Source: Candidatus Fimadaptatus faecigallinarum (GTDB lineage Bacteria; Bacillota; Clostridia; Christensenellales; Aristaeellaceae). Taken from it: a stretch of 53,080 nucleotides of DNA. Location: the NCBI GenBank assembly GCA_018714445.1, contig DVNK01000044.1, forward strand, positions 1-53,080. Reading direction: 5' to 3'. The notes under the pieces were generated by a model that saw only the letters and a program-made list of their open reading frames with translations, was not told the DNA's origin and did not search any database. The position numbers and the translations under genes were made by a program. Below, piece by piece: positions 24,375 to 34,555 of the stretch. Every line of letters starts with the position of its first letter. Position 1 is the stretch's first letter.

Positions 24375-26003
24375 TTATTCGGCGATTACGACCTGGCTGA
24401 AGTCAGCGCGGCCGCCCAGCGAACGGTAGCCGGACACGCCGGACTGTACCAGCACCGGAGTGGAGTAGTTGAACAGCGGTATCACATACACGTTGTCCTC
24501 GCAGAGATAATCCTCTATCTCGTGCAGCTTGGTGTAGTATTCGGTGGTATCGGTCAGGTGGCCGGCCTCGTCGACCATCTTGTCATACTCGGGATCGTCG
24601 ACAGCGGCGACGACCTGTATGCCGGTGGTCCACAGTACCAGGAACTGCATCGCATCGTCGGTAGCGGTGTAGCCGTAGCGGGCTATCTCGAACTGGCCCT
24701 GGTCGAGCTGATCGTAGAACACGCCGGACTCAACGGCCTCGAAGGTGGTCTCTATGCCCACGGCCTGCCACATGGCCTGCAGCATCGTTGCCACGTCGCC
24801 GTGTATGCCGTTGTTGGAGTACTTGTAGGTTATCTTGAGCGGGTTGCTCTCGTCGTAACCGGCGTCAGCCAGCAGCTGCTTGGCCTGTTCGGGATCATAG
24901 GTGAGGGTGTAGCCGTCGGCGTCAGCTTCAGCGCGGAAGTCGCCGTCGACGCCAGCCAGACCCGTGGGCACGTAGCCGTTGAGCGGCGGGTACAGCTCAG
25001 GGCCGCCCAGCACGTCGATTATGGCGTCCTTGTCTATGGCCAGCGCCAGCGCGCGGCGGACATTGGCGTCCTTGGCCCAGTCGGGGCCGGTCGAACCGGA
25101 GTTGATCGCCAGGAAGTAGTTGGAGCTCTGCGGCAGCAGCCACAGGTTGTCGGTGCCCAGGTAGCTCATGGCGGTCTCGCTGGATATATCCAGGGCTATA
25201 TCGACCTCGCCGGTCTGATAGGCCACGTCCTTGGCCGACGAATCAGGCATTACCAGGTAGGTTATGTTGTCCATCAGCACCGAGTCAGCGTCAAAGTAGG
25301 TCGGGGACTTGGTTATGACGCACTTTTCGCTCTCGCTGCACTCTACCAGCGTGTAAGCGCCGGTGGTGGGGTAGCCGCCCTCATAGGCCCACAGCGATTC
25401 GTGCTGCGGCGCGAAGTCCTCGCGCACCGGCAGCCACACGTTGCTGCACATCAACTTGGTCAGGAAGGGGCAGGGCTTGTAGAGCGTTATCTCCAGCGTC
25501 TTATCGTCTATGGCCTTTATGCCGACGTCGCTGGCATCCTCGACGGTGCAGTCGAATTCAGCGCCGGCCTCGAGCGCGCGGGCATTGTAATCGGCCGCGC
25601 CGGCCACGTAGTTGATAAGGTCGTTGACCGCCCAGGCGTTGTCAGCGCCGTAGGACAGCGCGCGCAGGTAGCTGTATACGAAATCGTTCGCGGTCACTTC
25701 CACGCCGTCGCTCCACACCGCGTCGCGCAGCGTGAAGGTGTAGGTCAGCGCGTCCTCGGACACGGTGTAGCTCTCGCACAGCGAGTTCACGGCGTTGTTG
25801 TTCTCGTCCTTGGCGAACAGCCCGGCGTACATATGGCCTATTGCGTAGTTGTTTACCGTTTCGGTGTTCAGCGCCGGATCAAGTGTGGTGAACTGAGAGT
25901 TAACGGCCACGGTCAGTTCGGTGCCGGTCGCCTCTTCGGCGTACGCGCCAGTTACCGGCAGCACCAGCAGCAGGCACATGACAAGAGCCAATAGCTTCTT
26001 CAT
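24375..26003 (-). CDS. oppA: Oligopeptide ABC transporter substrate-binding protein
   Basis: This 542-residue SBP_bac_5 family protein (OppA/DppA type) captures peptides outside the membrane. It starts with a signal peptide (MKKLLALVMCLLLVLPVTGAYA). Mature-domain motifs include FTTLDPALNTETVNNYAIGH and TYTFTLRDAVWSDGVEVTAN with FVYSYLRAL. The predicted cut is AYA-EE, a signal peptidase I type site. No lipobox cysteine is present at the cleavage point, which is odd for a Gram-positive binding protein. GGAGG before the ATG at 26003 sets the start. It is first in the opp operon, with a consensus promoter about 100 bases upstream. Confidence 0.93.
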   Translation of the reverse strand: MKKLLALVMCLLLVLPVTGAYAEEATGTELTVAVNSQFTTLDPALNTETVNNYAIGHMYAGLFAKDENNNAVNSLCESYTVSEDALTYTFTLRDAVWSDGVEVTANDFVYSYLRALSYGADNAWAVNDLINYVAGAADYNARALEAGAEFDCTVEDASDVGIKAIDDKTLEITLYKPCPFLTKLMCSNVWLPVREDFAPQHESLWAYEGGYPTTGAYTLVECSESEKCVITKSPTYFDADSVLMDNITYLVMPDSSAKDVAYQTGEVDIALDISSETAMSYLGTDNLWLLPQSSNYFLAINSGSTGPDWAKDANVRRALALAIDKDAIIDVLGGPELYPPLNGYVPTGLAGVDGDFRAEADADGYTLTYDPEQAKQLLADAGYDESNPLKITYKYSNNGIHGDVATMLQAMWQAVGIETTFEAVESGVFYDQLDQGQFEIARYGYTATDDAMQFLVLWTTGIQVVAAVDDPEYDKMVDEAGHLTDTTEYYTKLHEIEDYLCEDNVYVIPLFNYSTPVLVQSGVSGYRSLGGRADFSQVVIAE

Positions 26004-26099
26004 TGTGAATCCTCCGTTTCGTATTTCGCATTGAGGCATCTGCGCGCGACCTTAGCCGTGCATGACTTGAATCCTTATGCAGAAGAATGCGTTAGCTAT

Positions 26100-26128
26100 A
26101 TTATAAATATGCATAGCTGCCCTGTCAA
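26100..26128 (-). promoter_or_regulatory. Sigma-A promoter of the opp operon
   Basis: On the minus strand perfect TTGACA (complement of 26123-26128) and TATAAT (complement of 26100-26105) boxes are spaced by 17 bases. The leader RNA is about 90 bases. Confidence 0.88.
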
Positions 26129-26842
26129 TAGCTTTTTGTGAAAAAGAGGTGAAATCCCGTTAAAATCGGTATATGGGTGCAAAAAATACAGGTGTATACA
26201 TCGAATGCAGTCGGAATGTGCGTGCGGCGAATGATAAAATTTGCGGAATAAATCAACATGTATATGCATAATTACCCGGAGCAATATGTGCTATACAATC
26301 AATGCACGCAGATGTGCGGCACAGTGGGCGATGCCGTGTTGCGCCACAATATCTGCTAAATGGCTGCGCCAATTCGCGGGAGGATATGTTTATGCGTCGG
26401 GCTTATATTGATGCAAAGCATGTGGATATCGAGTCATGCGGATTCAGGCGATGGCGGCTTTGGGCTGAGTTGTGCATTGTCAAACTGTGCGTATGGCGGT
26501 TGGCGGTGCGGTTACGAGTCTGGCCGCGCAACTCGTAATCATGCCGCACCGGGCTATACAGCTAACTGACCCTGGCCGTACAGCAAAGAACTGAGCGGGG
26601 TCGCGCAACTATAAGCGCCGCCATGCAGTTCAAGGCCTGGCCATGCATCGCCAGACTTGAGCTGCATATAAGCAAATTGAGTTGTGAAACCACAAGCCGT
26701 CGTGCACGGCCAAAATGGTGAAATGAGGTATTGCAAATTATATTGGCCTTGAGCGAGTTGTGCCATGGCTTTGTATGAGCGTATATCCAGCAAATGTCAG
26801 ATAAATCACGCCCCGCATGGCCAACTACCGCCAAAATGTCGA
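26129..26842. other. About 700-base intergenic region, no gene recognised
   Basis: This lies between the opp promoter and the terminator of the fab/acc operon. There are short frames, one of them (ATG at 26392) with a GGAGGA upstream, but the translation has unnatural composition and no known motif. Short imperfect repeats occur around 26521-26660 without a clear period. Confidence 0.4.
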
Positions 26843-26868
26843 CCGCCCGGGACATATGTCCCGGGCGG
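26843..26868 (-). terminator. Perfect 26-bp palindrome ending the fab/acc operon
   Basis: CCGCCCGGGACAT followed by its exact complement forms a near loopless hairpin 34 bases after the DegV stop codon. On the minus strand it is followed by TCGACATTTTGG, a weak T stretch. It probably ends the 13-gene operon. Confidence 0.65.
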
Positions 26869-26902
26869 AGCGGGGAAAACCAGCGGCATATGCCAATGCG
26901 CG

Positions 26903-27736
26903 CTATTGTGCATCCGGGGTGTCGATCCACGAAACGCCCAGGCTGCCCATGCCCAGATGCGTACCCAACACGGGACCTATGGGCCTGAGCAGCACTTCAT
27001 GTCCGGCAACCTCGATGCGCAGTTTGAGTTCGGCCATCTGAGTTTCGGCCATGAAGCCCTCGACGACGCAGCGGCACTTGGTAGCGGGCAGCGAGTTTAT
27101 CAGCGTCTTGTACTGCTCATGGCGGCCGCGCACCACGCCGCGCGACACAATGCAGCCGTCGACGCACATGAGCACCGGGCGTATGTTGAGTATAGTGGAT
27201 ATCGACATGCGCACGCTGCCCAGACGGCCCGAGCGGCGCAACGGAGTTATGTCGTCGACTGTGAACGTGGTGCGCACGCGCGAGCGCAGTGAGCGCAGCT
27301 CGCGTGCGATCTCGTGCAGGCCCATGCCCTGATTGGCCATGCGCCGGGCTTCAAGTATCATCAGATACAGGCCGCCGCTGGTCGTCAGCGAGTCTACGAC
27401 GGCAATGTTTTCGGGATCAGTCTCCTTGGCGGACATGCGCGCGTTGCCATACGTGCCCGACAGGCGCGAGCTTATCGTCAGGCACAGCACCTGCGCGCCC
27501 GAGTCGACCAGATCGTTGAAAACGCTCATAAAGGCCGAAAACGTCGCCTGCGACGTGCGCAGCAGCCCGATGTTCTGGGATATCACGCGCTCAAAGTCGC
27601 CGTTGTCATCCATATAGCTTTCGTTGAAAGCGGGTTGCCCGGGCAGTGAGTATGACATCGGCACTATCGTAACGCCCAGTCGTTCGGCCTCCGCGCGGTA
27701 TAGGTGTGCGGATGAGTCGGTTACTATCGCAATCAT
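26903..27736 (-). CDS. DegV/FakB family fatty-acid-binding protein
   Basis: The 277-residue protein is a DegV family member. Family phrases are IVTDSSAHLYR at the N terminus, LLRTSQATFSAF, CLTISSRLSGTYGNA and FTVDDITPLRRSGRLG. DegV proteins bind a fatty acid, and the FakB members present exogenous fatty acids to the kinase FakA for phosphorylation. The gene overlaps accA by 4 bases and is the last gene of the fatty acid synthesis operon, which fits a role linking uptake of fatty acids to synthesis. No fakA (DAK-type kinase) gene is in the window. Confidence 0.88.
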   Translation of the reverse strand: MIAIVTDSSAHLYRAEAERLGVTIVPMSYSLPGQPAFNESYMDDNGDFERVISQNIGLLRTSQATFSAFMSVFNDLVDSGAQVLCLTISSRLSGTYGNARMSAKETDPENIAVVDSLTTSGGLYLMILEARRMANQGMGLHEIARELRSLRSRVRTTFTVDDITPLRRSGRLGSVRMSISTILNIRPVLMCVDGCIVSRGVVRGRHEQYKTLINSLPATKCRCVVEGFMAETQMAELKLRIEVAGHEVLLRPIGPVLGTHLGMGSLGVSWIDTPDAQ

Positions 27737-28512
27737 GCCTGGACGCCTCCGATCCGTCTGAATTTTTCATATCTGTGGCTGAGCAGTTCGTCGGTGGACA
27801 GCGCGCCTAAGCGGCCAATGGCTTCGACCAGCGCCTGCTTGAGCTCTTGATTTATCGCGTCGAATCCGTGTTCTTCGCTTATTACGCGCTCTATCACACC
27901 CAGCTCGCTCAGGTCGTCGGCGGTGAGTCTGAGCACCTCGCTGGCCTCGCGCACGCGCTTGGCATCCTTCCATATGATGGATGCAGCGCCCTCGGGCGAT
28001 ATGACCGAGTATATCGAGTTTTCAAGCATCCATACCTCGTCGGCGACCGCCAGCGCCAGTGCGCCGCCCGAGCCGCCCTCGCCGATTACTATCGATATGA
28101 CCGGCGTCTTGAGCGAAGCCAGCGTTGCCATGCTCTCGGCTATGGCCTGCCCCTGACCGCGCTCCTCGGCGCCCAGTCCGCAATATGCCCCCGACGTGTC
28201 GACAAAGCATATCACGGGCCTGTGGAACTTTTCGGCCTGCTTGAACTGGCGTATCGCCTTGCGGTAGCCCTCGGGATGCGCCGAACCGAAGTTGCGTTTT
28301 ACGCGTTCGGCGGTCTCATGTCCCTTTTCAATGCCAACAACGCTGACCGGAGCGCCGTCAAGCAGCGCTATGCCGGCGACGATCGCGCGATCATCGCCAT
28401 AGCGCCGGTCGCCGTGCATCTCGACGAAGTCGGTGAACAGGTTCTTTATGTAATCCATCGCGGTCTGGCGGCCCTTGGCGCGCGCGGCCTGCACTCTGTC
28501 AAATGCGTTCAT
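27733..28512 (-). CDS. accA: Acetyl-CoA carboxylase carboxyltransferase subunit alpha
   Basis: The 259-residue subunit combines with AccD to move the carboxyl group from biotin to acetyl-CoA, making malonyl-CoA. Diagnostic phrases are FVEMHGDRRYGDDRAIVAG, RNFGSAHPEGYRKAIR, CFVDTSGAYCGLGAEERGQG and VIGEGGSGGALALA. It is shorter at the N terminus than the E. coli protein, as in many Firmicutes. It overlaps accD and the degV-like gene by 4 bases each, indicating tight coupling. Confidence 0.96.
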   Translation of the reverse strand: MNAFDRVQAARAKGRQTAMDYIKNLFTDFVEMHGDRRYGDDRAIVAGIALLDGAPVSVVGIEKGHETAERVKRNFGSAHPEGYRKAIRQFKQAEKFHRPVICFVDTSGAYCGLGAEERGQGQAIAESMATLASLKTPVISIVIGEGGSGGALALAVADEVWMLENSIYSVISPEGAASIIWKDAKRVREASEVLRLTADDLSELGVIERVISEEHGFDAINQELKQALVEAIGRLGALSTDELLSHRYEKFRRIGGVQA

Positions 28513-29357
28513 TGCGCCGCCTCCTTCCGCTCATGCAGCATCAGCAGTCGGCTCAGCATGGCCTTGAGCTCACGCCGGTCGCAGATGAGGTCCACAAAGC
28601 CCTTCTCGAGTTGGAACTCGGCGCGCTGGAATCCGGCGGGCAGCTTTTGACGGATTGTCTGCTCGATCACGCGCGGCCCGGCAAAGCCTATCAGCGCGTG
28701 CGGTTCGGCGATTATTATGTCGCCCTCCATAGCAAACGACGCGTCGACGCCGCCGGTCGTGGGGTCGGTAAGCACCGCTATATAGAGCAGGCCCGCGTCG
28801 CTGTGACGGTTCACTGCGGCGGTGGTCTTGGCCATCTGCATCAGCGAGAGTATGCCCTCCTGCATGCGCGCGCCGCCGGACACGGTAAAGCCTATTACCG
28901 GCAGGCCGCGCCTGGTGGCCTCTTCAAACAGGTGAGTGATCTTCTCTCCGGTCACCGTGCCCATCGAGCCCATCATGAAAAACGGATCCATCGAGAACAC
29001 GCCGCACGGCCGGCCGCCCAGCTGCGCAAAACCGGTAACTACGCTCTCCACCTCGTTGGATGCGGCGCGGGCCTTTTCGAGTTTGGCCTCGTACTCGGGG
29101 AAGTTCAGCGGGTTGCCCGATTGCATCGCGGCATCCAGCTCGCTGAACGAACCCTCATCGAACAGCAGCGCTATGCGCTTGCGCGCGCCAATGCGCATGT
29201 GCGCGCCGCAGTAGCGGCATACGAACATGTCGTTCACCAGCTCGTCGTCGGGCAGCAGCCGCTTGCAGCCGGTACAGGCAAAGCTCTCGGCGACCTCGCT
29301 CGGGTCGGCATCCTCCAGCGCGTTTTTGGGGCGGCGGAACAGGTTCTTTGGCAGCAT
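28509..29357 (-). CDS. accD: Acetyl-CoA carboxylase carboxyltransferase subunit beta
   Basis: The 282-residue subunit has the N-terminal zinc ribbon, with cysteines at 28, 31, 47 and 50 (CxxC-x15-CxxC), followed by the carboxyltransferase domain (PVIGFTVSGGARMQEGILSL, DPTTGGVDASFAM, FAGPRVIEQTI). It pairs with AccA. It lies 14 bases after accC. Confidence 0.96.
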   Translation of the reverse strand: MLPKNLFRRPKNALEDADPSEVAESFACTGCKRLLPDDELVNDMFVCRYCGAHMRIGARKRIALLFDEGSFSELDAAMQSGNPLNFPEYEAKLEKARAASNEVESVVTGFAQLGGRPCGVFSMDPFFMMGSMGTVTGEKITHLFEEATRRGLPVIGFTVSGGARMQEGILSLMQMAKTTAAVNRHSDAGLLYIAVLTDPTTGGVDASFAMEGDIIIAEPHALIGFAGPRVIEQTIRQKLPAGFQRAEFQLEKGFVDLICDRRELKAMLSRLLMLHERKEAAQ

Positions 29358-29371
29358 ATCGGCTCACTTCC

Positions 29372-30709
<1,338 letters not shown>

Positions 30710-30782
30710 GTTACGCCTCCTGGCGCTATGTGCGCAACAATATATTACTGCGGCAGGGGCCGCGCGGACGCCGGCGCGCCCG

Positions 30783-31193
30783 TCAGGTCACCGCGAACTG
30801 GAATTCACCGCTGGAGCAGAGCTCGCCGCCCACGCGCGCTTCGCCGGTGCATACGTACAGGTTAGCCATGTGGCGCTTTAAGCGTATCGTGGTTTCAAGC
30901 GTGTCGCCGGGGCGCACCGGGCGGCGGAACCGCACCTTATCTATGCCGGCGTACAGCGGCGTGCGGCCCTTTATCTCGTTTGCCAGCAGTACGCACGCGG
31001 TCTGCGCGATTATCTCGCACTGAATCACGCCGGGCATTATCGGATTGCCCGGAAAGTGGCCGTGCAGGAAGAACTCGTCGCCGCGCACTGTGTAGCTGCC
31101 ATGCGCTGCGCCGTCCTCGCCCAGGTGCGCTTCGTCCAGCAGCAGCATGTCGTCGCGGTGGGGGAGTATGTCCATTATCTCGGTTTTGTTCAT
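30783..31193 (-). CDS. fabZ: 3-hydroxyacyl-ACP dehydratase FabZ
   Basis: This 136-residue hot-dog fold enzyme removes water from 3-hydroxyacyl-ACP. The active-site stretch is HFPGNPIMPGVIQCE, with catalytic His46 and Glu60 at the spacing seen in E. coli FabZ. It lies 12 bases after accB. No second dehydratase (FabA) or isomerase (FabM) gene is seen, so how unsaturated chains are made is not clear from this operon. Confidence 0.95.
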   Translation of the reverse strand: MNKTEIMDILPHRDDMLLLDEAHLGEDGAAHGSYTVRGDEFFLHGHFPGNPIMPGVIQCEIIAQTACVLLANEIKGRTPLYAGIDKVRFRRPVRPGDTLETTIRLKRHMANLYVCTGEARVGGELCSSGEFQFAVT

Positions 31194-31205
31194 GCGCTCA
31201 CCCCG

Positions 31206-31643
31206 TCAATACAGCTTGAACAGCGTCTGGCCGTATTCTACGACATTGCCGCTCTGGGCGCAGATGTCGACGACCTCGCCGTCCTGAGTTGCGGTTATCT
31301 CGTTCATCAGCTTCATGGCTTCGACGATGCAGAGCACGTCGCCCTTCTTGACGTGATCGCCGACCTTGACGTATGGCTCGGCGTCGGGTGAAGGCGCGGC
31401 GTAGAACACGCCGACCAGAGGGCTCTTTATCTCAATGACGTCGTTGAAGTCGACGCCGCGGTCGTCGTGCGGGGCCTCGGCGACGGGCGCCGCCGCAGGC
31501 GCAGTAGCGACCACGGGTGTGGCGACCGGCGCGTTGACTGTGCTCTCCAGTCTCAGATGCGTGCCGCACTCATCCAGTTCCAGCGCGGTCAGGCCGTTTT
31601 CACGCATGATCGCGGCCAGCGCGCGTATGTCGTCTATCTTCAT
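31206..31643 (-). CDS. accB: Biotin carboxyl carrier protein of acetyl-CoA carboxylase
   Basis: The 145-residue carrier has a helical N terminus, an Ala/Pro-rich flexible linker (about 38-58) and a C-terminal biotinyl domain. The biotin attachment Lys111 is in EAMKLMNEI. The start overlaps the end of fabF by 4 bases. It shuttles carboxyl-biotin between AccC and AccAD encoded downstream. Confidence 0.96.
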   Translation of the reverse strand: MKIDDIRALAAIMRENGLTALELDECGTHLRLESTVNAPVATPVVATAPAAAPVAEAPHDDRGVDFNDVIEIKSPLVGVFYAAPSPDAEPYVKVGDHVKKGDVLCIVEAMKLMNEITATQDGEVVDICAQSGNVVEYGQTLFKLY

Positions 31644-32869
31644 CTGTACCTCCTCAGCGCGACTACCGCGTTGTGTCCGCCAAAGCCCAGCGATGTCGAT
31701 ATTGCGCCGTCAAGGTCGGCCTTGCGCGCGGTATGGGGCGTGTAGTCGAGGTCGCAGTCGGGATCTGGCTCGTCCAGGTTGATCGTCGGCGGTACGATGC
31801 CGTCGCGCAGCGCCAGCACGCATGCGCACAGTTCCACCGCGCCGGTCGCGCCCAGCATATGGCCGTGCATCGACTTGGTTGAGGATATGTGCGCCGCGCG
31901 TGCGGCCTCCTCGCCCAGCGCGTGTTTGATGGCCAGCGTCTCGGTGCGGTCGTTGAGTTGGGTGCCCGTGCCGTGGGCGTTAATGTAGAGTTCGCCGTCG
32001 AGCGGGCCCATCTGGGTAACGGCCTGGCGTATCGCGCGTTCGGCGCCGCGGCCCTCGGGATCGGGCGCGGTTATGTGATGCGCGTCGCAGGTGTTGCCGT
32101 ATCCCACCACTTCGGCGAGTATGTTAGCGCCGCGGGCCCGGGCGTGTTCGAGCTCCTCGAGCACGAGTATGCCGGCGCCTTCGCCCATCGTAAAGCCGGC
32201 GCGCCGCTTGTCGAACGGCAGCGATGCGGCATTCGGGTCATCGGTTTCGCACAGCGCCTTGCAGTTGCAAAAGCCCGCCACGCCCATCGGCTCTATCGCG
32301 GCCTCGGCGCCGCCGGCGATTATCGCGGTGGCGTAGCCGTCTTTGATCGCGCGATATGCCTCGCCCACGGCGTTGGTGGACGTGGCGCATGCGGTCACGA
32401 CGGGCAGCGACGGCCCCTGAGCGTTGAACTTGATTGCAATATTGCCGGTCGCGATATTGGCGATCATCATCGGGATGTACAGCGGCGACACGCGCGCCGG
32501 GCCGCGATTCATCATCTTTTCGAATTCCACGACCGACGTGTGATAGCCGCCTATGCCGCTGCCCACGTATACGCCCAGCTCCTCGGGCGGCAGCGTGCCC
32601 AGTATGCCGGACTCGTTTACCGCCTGCCAGGCTGCGGCCATGGCATACTGCGTATACAGGTCCATACGGCGGGCGTCGCCCTTTTCCATGCCGTAATGGG
32701 TTATGTCGAAGTCCTTGACCTCGGCGGCTACGTGGCACTTGAAGGTGGTGGAGTCGAAGCGGGTTATCGGGCCTATGCCGCTCTTACCGGCGTACAGGCT
32801 GTCACGGAACTCGGCTATGTCGTTGCCTATCGGCGTTATGACGCCCATGCCGGTTATAGCTACACGCAT
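31640..32869 (-). CDS. fabF: 3-oxoacyl-ACP synthase II FabF
   Basis: The 409-residue condensing enzyme elongates acyl-ACP with malonyl-ACP. The catalytic triad is Cys161 (VTACATSTNA), His299 (NAHGTGT) and His337 (HGHMLGATGA), almost the same spacing as in E. coli FabF. It is the only elongating synthase in the operon, the initiating one being FabH. It starts 10 bases after fabG. Confidence 0.96.
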   Translation of the reverse strand: MRVAITGMGVITPIGNDIAEFRDSLYAGKSGIGPITRFDSTTFKCHVAAEVKDFDITHYGMEKGDARRMDLYTQYAMAAAWQAVNESGILGTLPPEELGVYVGSGIGGYHTSVVEFEKMMNRGPARVSPLYIPMMIANIATGNIAIKFNAQGPSLPVVTACATSTNAVGEAYRAIKDGYATAIIAGGAEAAIEPMGVAGFCNCKALCETDDPNAASLPFDKRRAGFTMGEGAGILVLEELEHARARGANILAEVVGYGNTCDAHHITAPDPEGRGAERAIRQAVTQMGPLDGELYINAHGTGTQLNDRTETLAIKHALGEEAARAAHISSTKSMHGHMLGATGAVELCACVLALRDGIVPPTINLDEPDPDCDLDYTPHTARKADLDGAISTSLGFGGHNAVVALRRYR

Positions 32870-32879
32870 TTATTTCACC

Positions 32880-33632
32880 TCACATATACAGACCGCCGTT
32901 TACGCTGAGCACCGTGCCGGTGATGTATGCGGCGCGGTCGCTTGCCAGAAATGCCACGGCCTCGGCGATCTCCTCAGGTTCGGCCATGCGGCCCATTGGC
33001 ACGGATTTGAGGCCCTCGCTGAGCGCAGCCTCATTCATCGCGGCGGTCATCTCGGTCCTGACAAAGCCCGGCGCAACGGCATTGACCGTCACTCCGCGCC
33101 CGGCCAGCTCGCGCGCCAGCGTCTTGGTAAGGCCGATCATGCCGGCCTTGGCGGCGGAGTAGTTGGCCTGCCCGGCGTTGCCCATCAGGCCTGACGCCGA
33201 GCTTATGTTGATTATGCGTCCGGAGCGCCGCCGCACGAAATCGCTCATCGCGGCCTGCGCCATCAGGAACGCGCCGGTGAGATTTACGTCTATCACGCGC
33301 CGGAAGTCGTCGGGCTTCATGCGCAGCGATATGCCGTCGCGGGTTATGCCGGCGTTGTTCACGAGTATGTCTATCGGGCCCAACTCGGCGCGGACCTGTT
33401 TTATGGCCGCAGCCGCCTGCTGCGCGTCCGACACGTCGCACTGCACTGCCATGGCGCGCACGCCCAGCTCGCGCACCTGCTGCGCGGTCTCATCGGCGGC
33501 GGCCTGATTGCCGGCATATATAAGCGCTACGTCCGCGCCGGATTCAGCCAGCCGCAGTGCTATCGCACGGCCTATGCCGCGTGAACCGCCGGTCACAACC
33601 GCCACGCGTCCCTTCAGGCTTTCGCTCAGCAT
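32880..33632 (-). CDS. fabG: 3-oxoacyl-ACP reductase FabG
   Basis: This 250-residue short-chain dehydrogenase reduces 3-oxoacyl-ACP with NADPH. It shows the nucleotide-binding TGGSRGIG near residues 14-21, the NNAG motif, the catalytic Ser and YSAAK (YxxxK), and NAVAPGFVRTEMT. It overlaps the end of fabD by 7 bases. Confidence 0.96.
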   Translation of the reverse strand: MLSESLKGRVAVVTGGSRGIGRAIALRLAESGADVALIYAGNQAAADETAQQVRELGVRAMAVQCDVSDAQQAAAAIKQVRAELGPIDILVNNAGITRDGISLRMKPDDFRRVIDVNLTGAFLMAQAAMSDFVRRRSGRIINISSASGLMGNAGQANYSAAKAGMIGLTKTLARELAGRGVTVNAVAPGFVRTEMTAAMNEAALSEGLKSVPMGRMAEPEEIAEAVAFLASDRAAYITGTVLSVNGGLYM

Positions 33633-34555
33633 GATTGCGCCTCCTTTAAGATGGCCTTGAGCGCGTCAAGGCCCGCTGCATCGCCCACGGCACAGACGCG
33701 CGCCTCGGGGATTGTCTTTGAGATCAGCCCGCAGAGCGTCTTGCCCGCGCCGACCTCGACGAATGTGCGCGCGCCGGCATCCCACATGTTGGAAACGGTC
33801 GCGTGCCACTTGACCGGGGAAGCGATCTGCTTGGCGAGCGTATCGGCCTCCTGGCCGGGCGCGTAGGGCTGTGCGGTCTTGTTGGCGTACAGCGGTATGC
33901 GGGGTGTGCTGAACTTCACGTCATCCAGCACGGTTTGCATCTCCAGCGCGGCCGTGGCCATGAACGGCGAATGGAACGCACCGGACACATTGAGCTTTAT
34001 CGCGCGCCCGCCGGCAGCCTTGACAGCTTCCAGCAGCGGCTTTTCCTGATCGCTGGCGCAGGCGACGACGGTCTGCGCGGGCGAGTTGAAGTTGACCGGA
34101 TACGCGCGCTGCAGTCCGGCGCAGATTCGCGACACTTCGTCGCCGCTGAGCTTGAGCACGGCGTACATAAGGCCCGGATTGGCCTCGGCGCAGCGCTGCA
34201 TGAACTCGGCGCGGCGCATGACCAGGCCAAACGCGGTATCAAAATCCAGCATGCCGCTAAACGCCGCCGCGGCGACCTCGCCCAGCGAGAATCCCGCGCA
34301 CATGTCGGGCGTGGCGCCGGCCTGTTCGGCCAGCCTTGCGCACGCGTAGTCCATGACGAACAGGCAGGGCTGAGTGTTTATCGTGGTGGACAGCTCCTCC
34401 TTGGAGCCGGAAAAGCACATCTCAAGCGTGCCGGGGCGCAGGGCTTCGGCACGGTCGAATATCTCGCGGGCGAGCGCGTTTGAGTCATACAGATCGCGGC
34501 CCATGCCGGGATACTGCGCGCCCTGACCGGCGAATACGAATGCTACTTTATCCAT
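33626..34555 (-). CDS. fabD: Malonyl-CoA:ACP transacylase FabD
   Basis: The 309-residue enzyme loads malonyl groups onto ACP. The N terminus carries VFAGQGAQYPGMGRDL, and the nucleophile Ser lies in AGFSLGEVAA (a Phe stands where many homologues have His). A further catalytic His is in NVSGAFHSPFM. It overlaps fabK by 13 bases. Confidence 0.95.
   Translation of the reverse strand: MDKVAFVFAGQGAQYPGMGRDLYDSNALAREIFDRAEALRPGTLEMCFSGSKEELSTTINTQPCLFVMDYACARLAEQAGATPDMCAGFSLGEVAAAAFSGMLDFDTAFGLVMRRAEFMQRCAEANPGLMYAVLKLSGDEVSRICAGLQRAYPVNFNSPAQTVVACASDQEKPLLEAVKAAGGRAIKLNVSGAFHSPFMATAALEMQTVLDDVKFSTPRIPLYANKTAQPYAPGQEADTLAKQIASPVKWHATVSNMWDAGARTFVEVGAGKTLCGLISKTIPEARVCAVGDAAGLDALKAILKEAQSC

Noticed and set aside
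24366-25994. 542-codon plus-strand open frame opposite oppA
   Set aside because: It is a shadow of the clear oppA gene with low-complexity Val/Gly/His-rich translation.
26392-26538. Short plus-strand frame with GGAGGA seven bases before an ATG
   Set aside because: The 48-residue translation is rich in Arg, Trp and Cys with no motif or promoter. I cannot support it as a gene.
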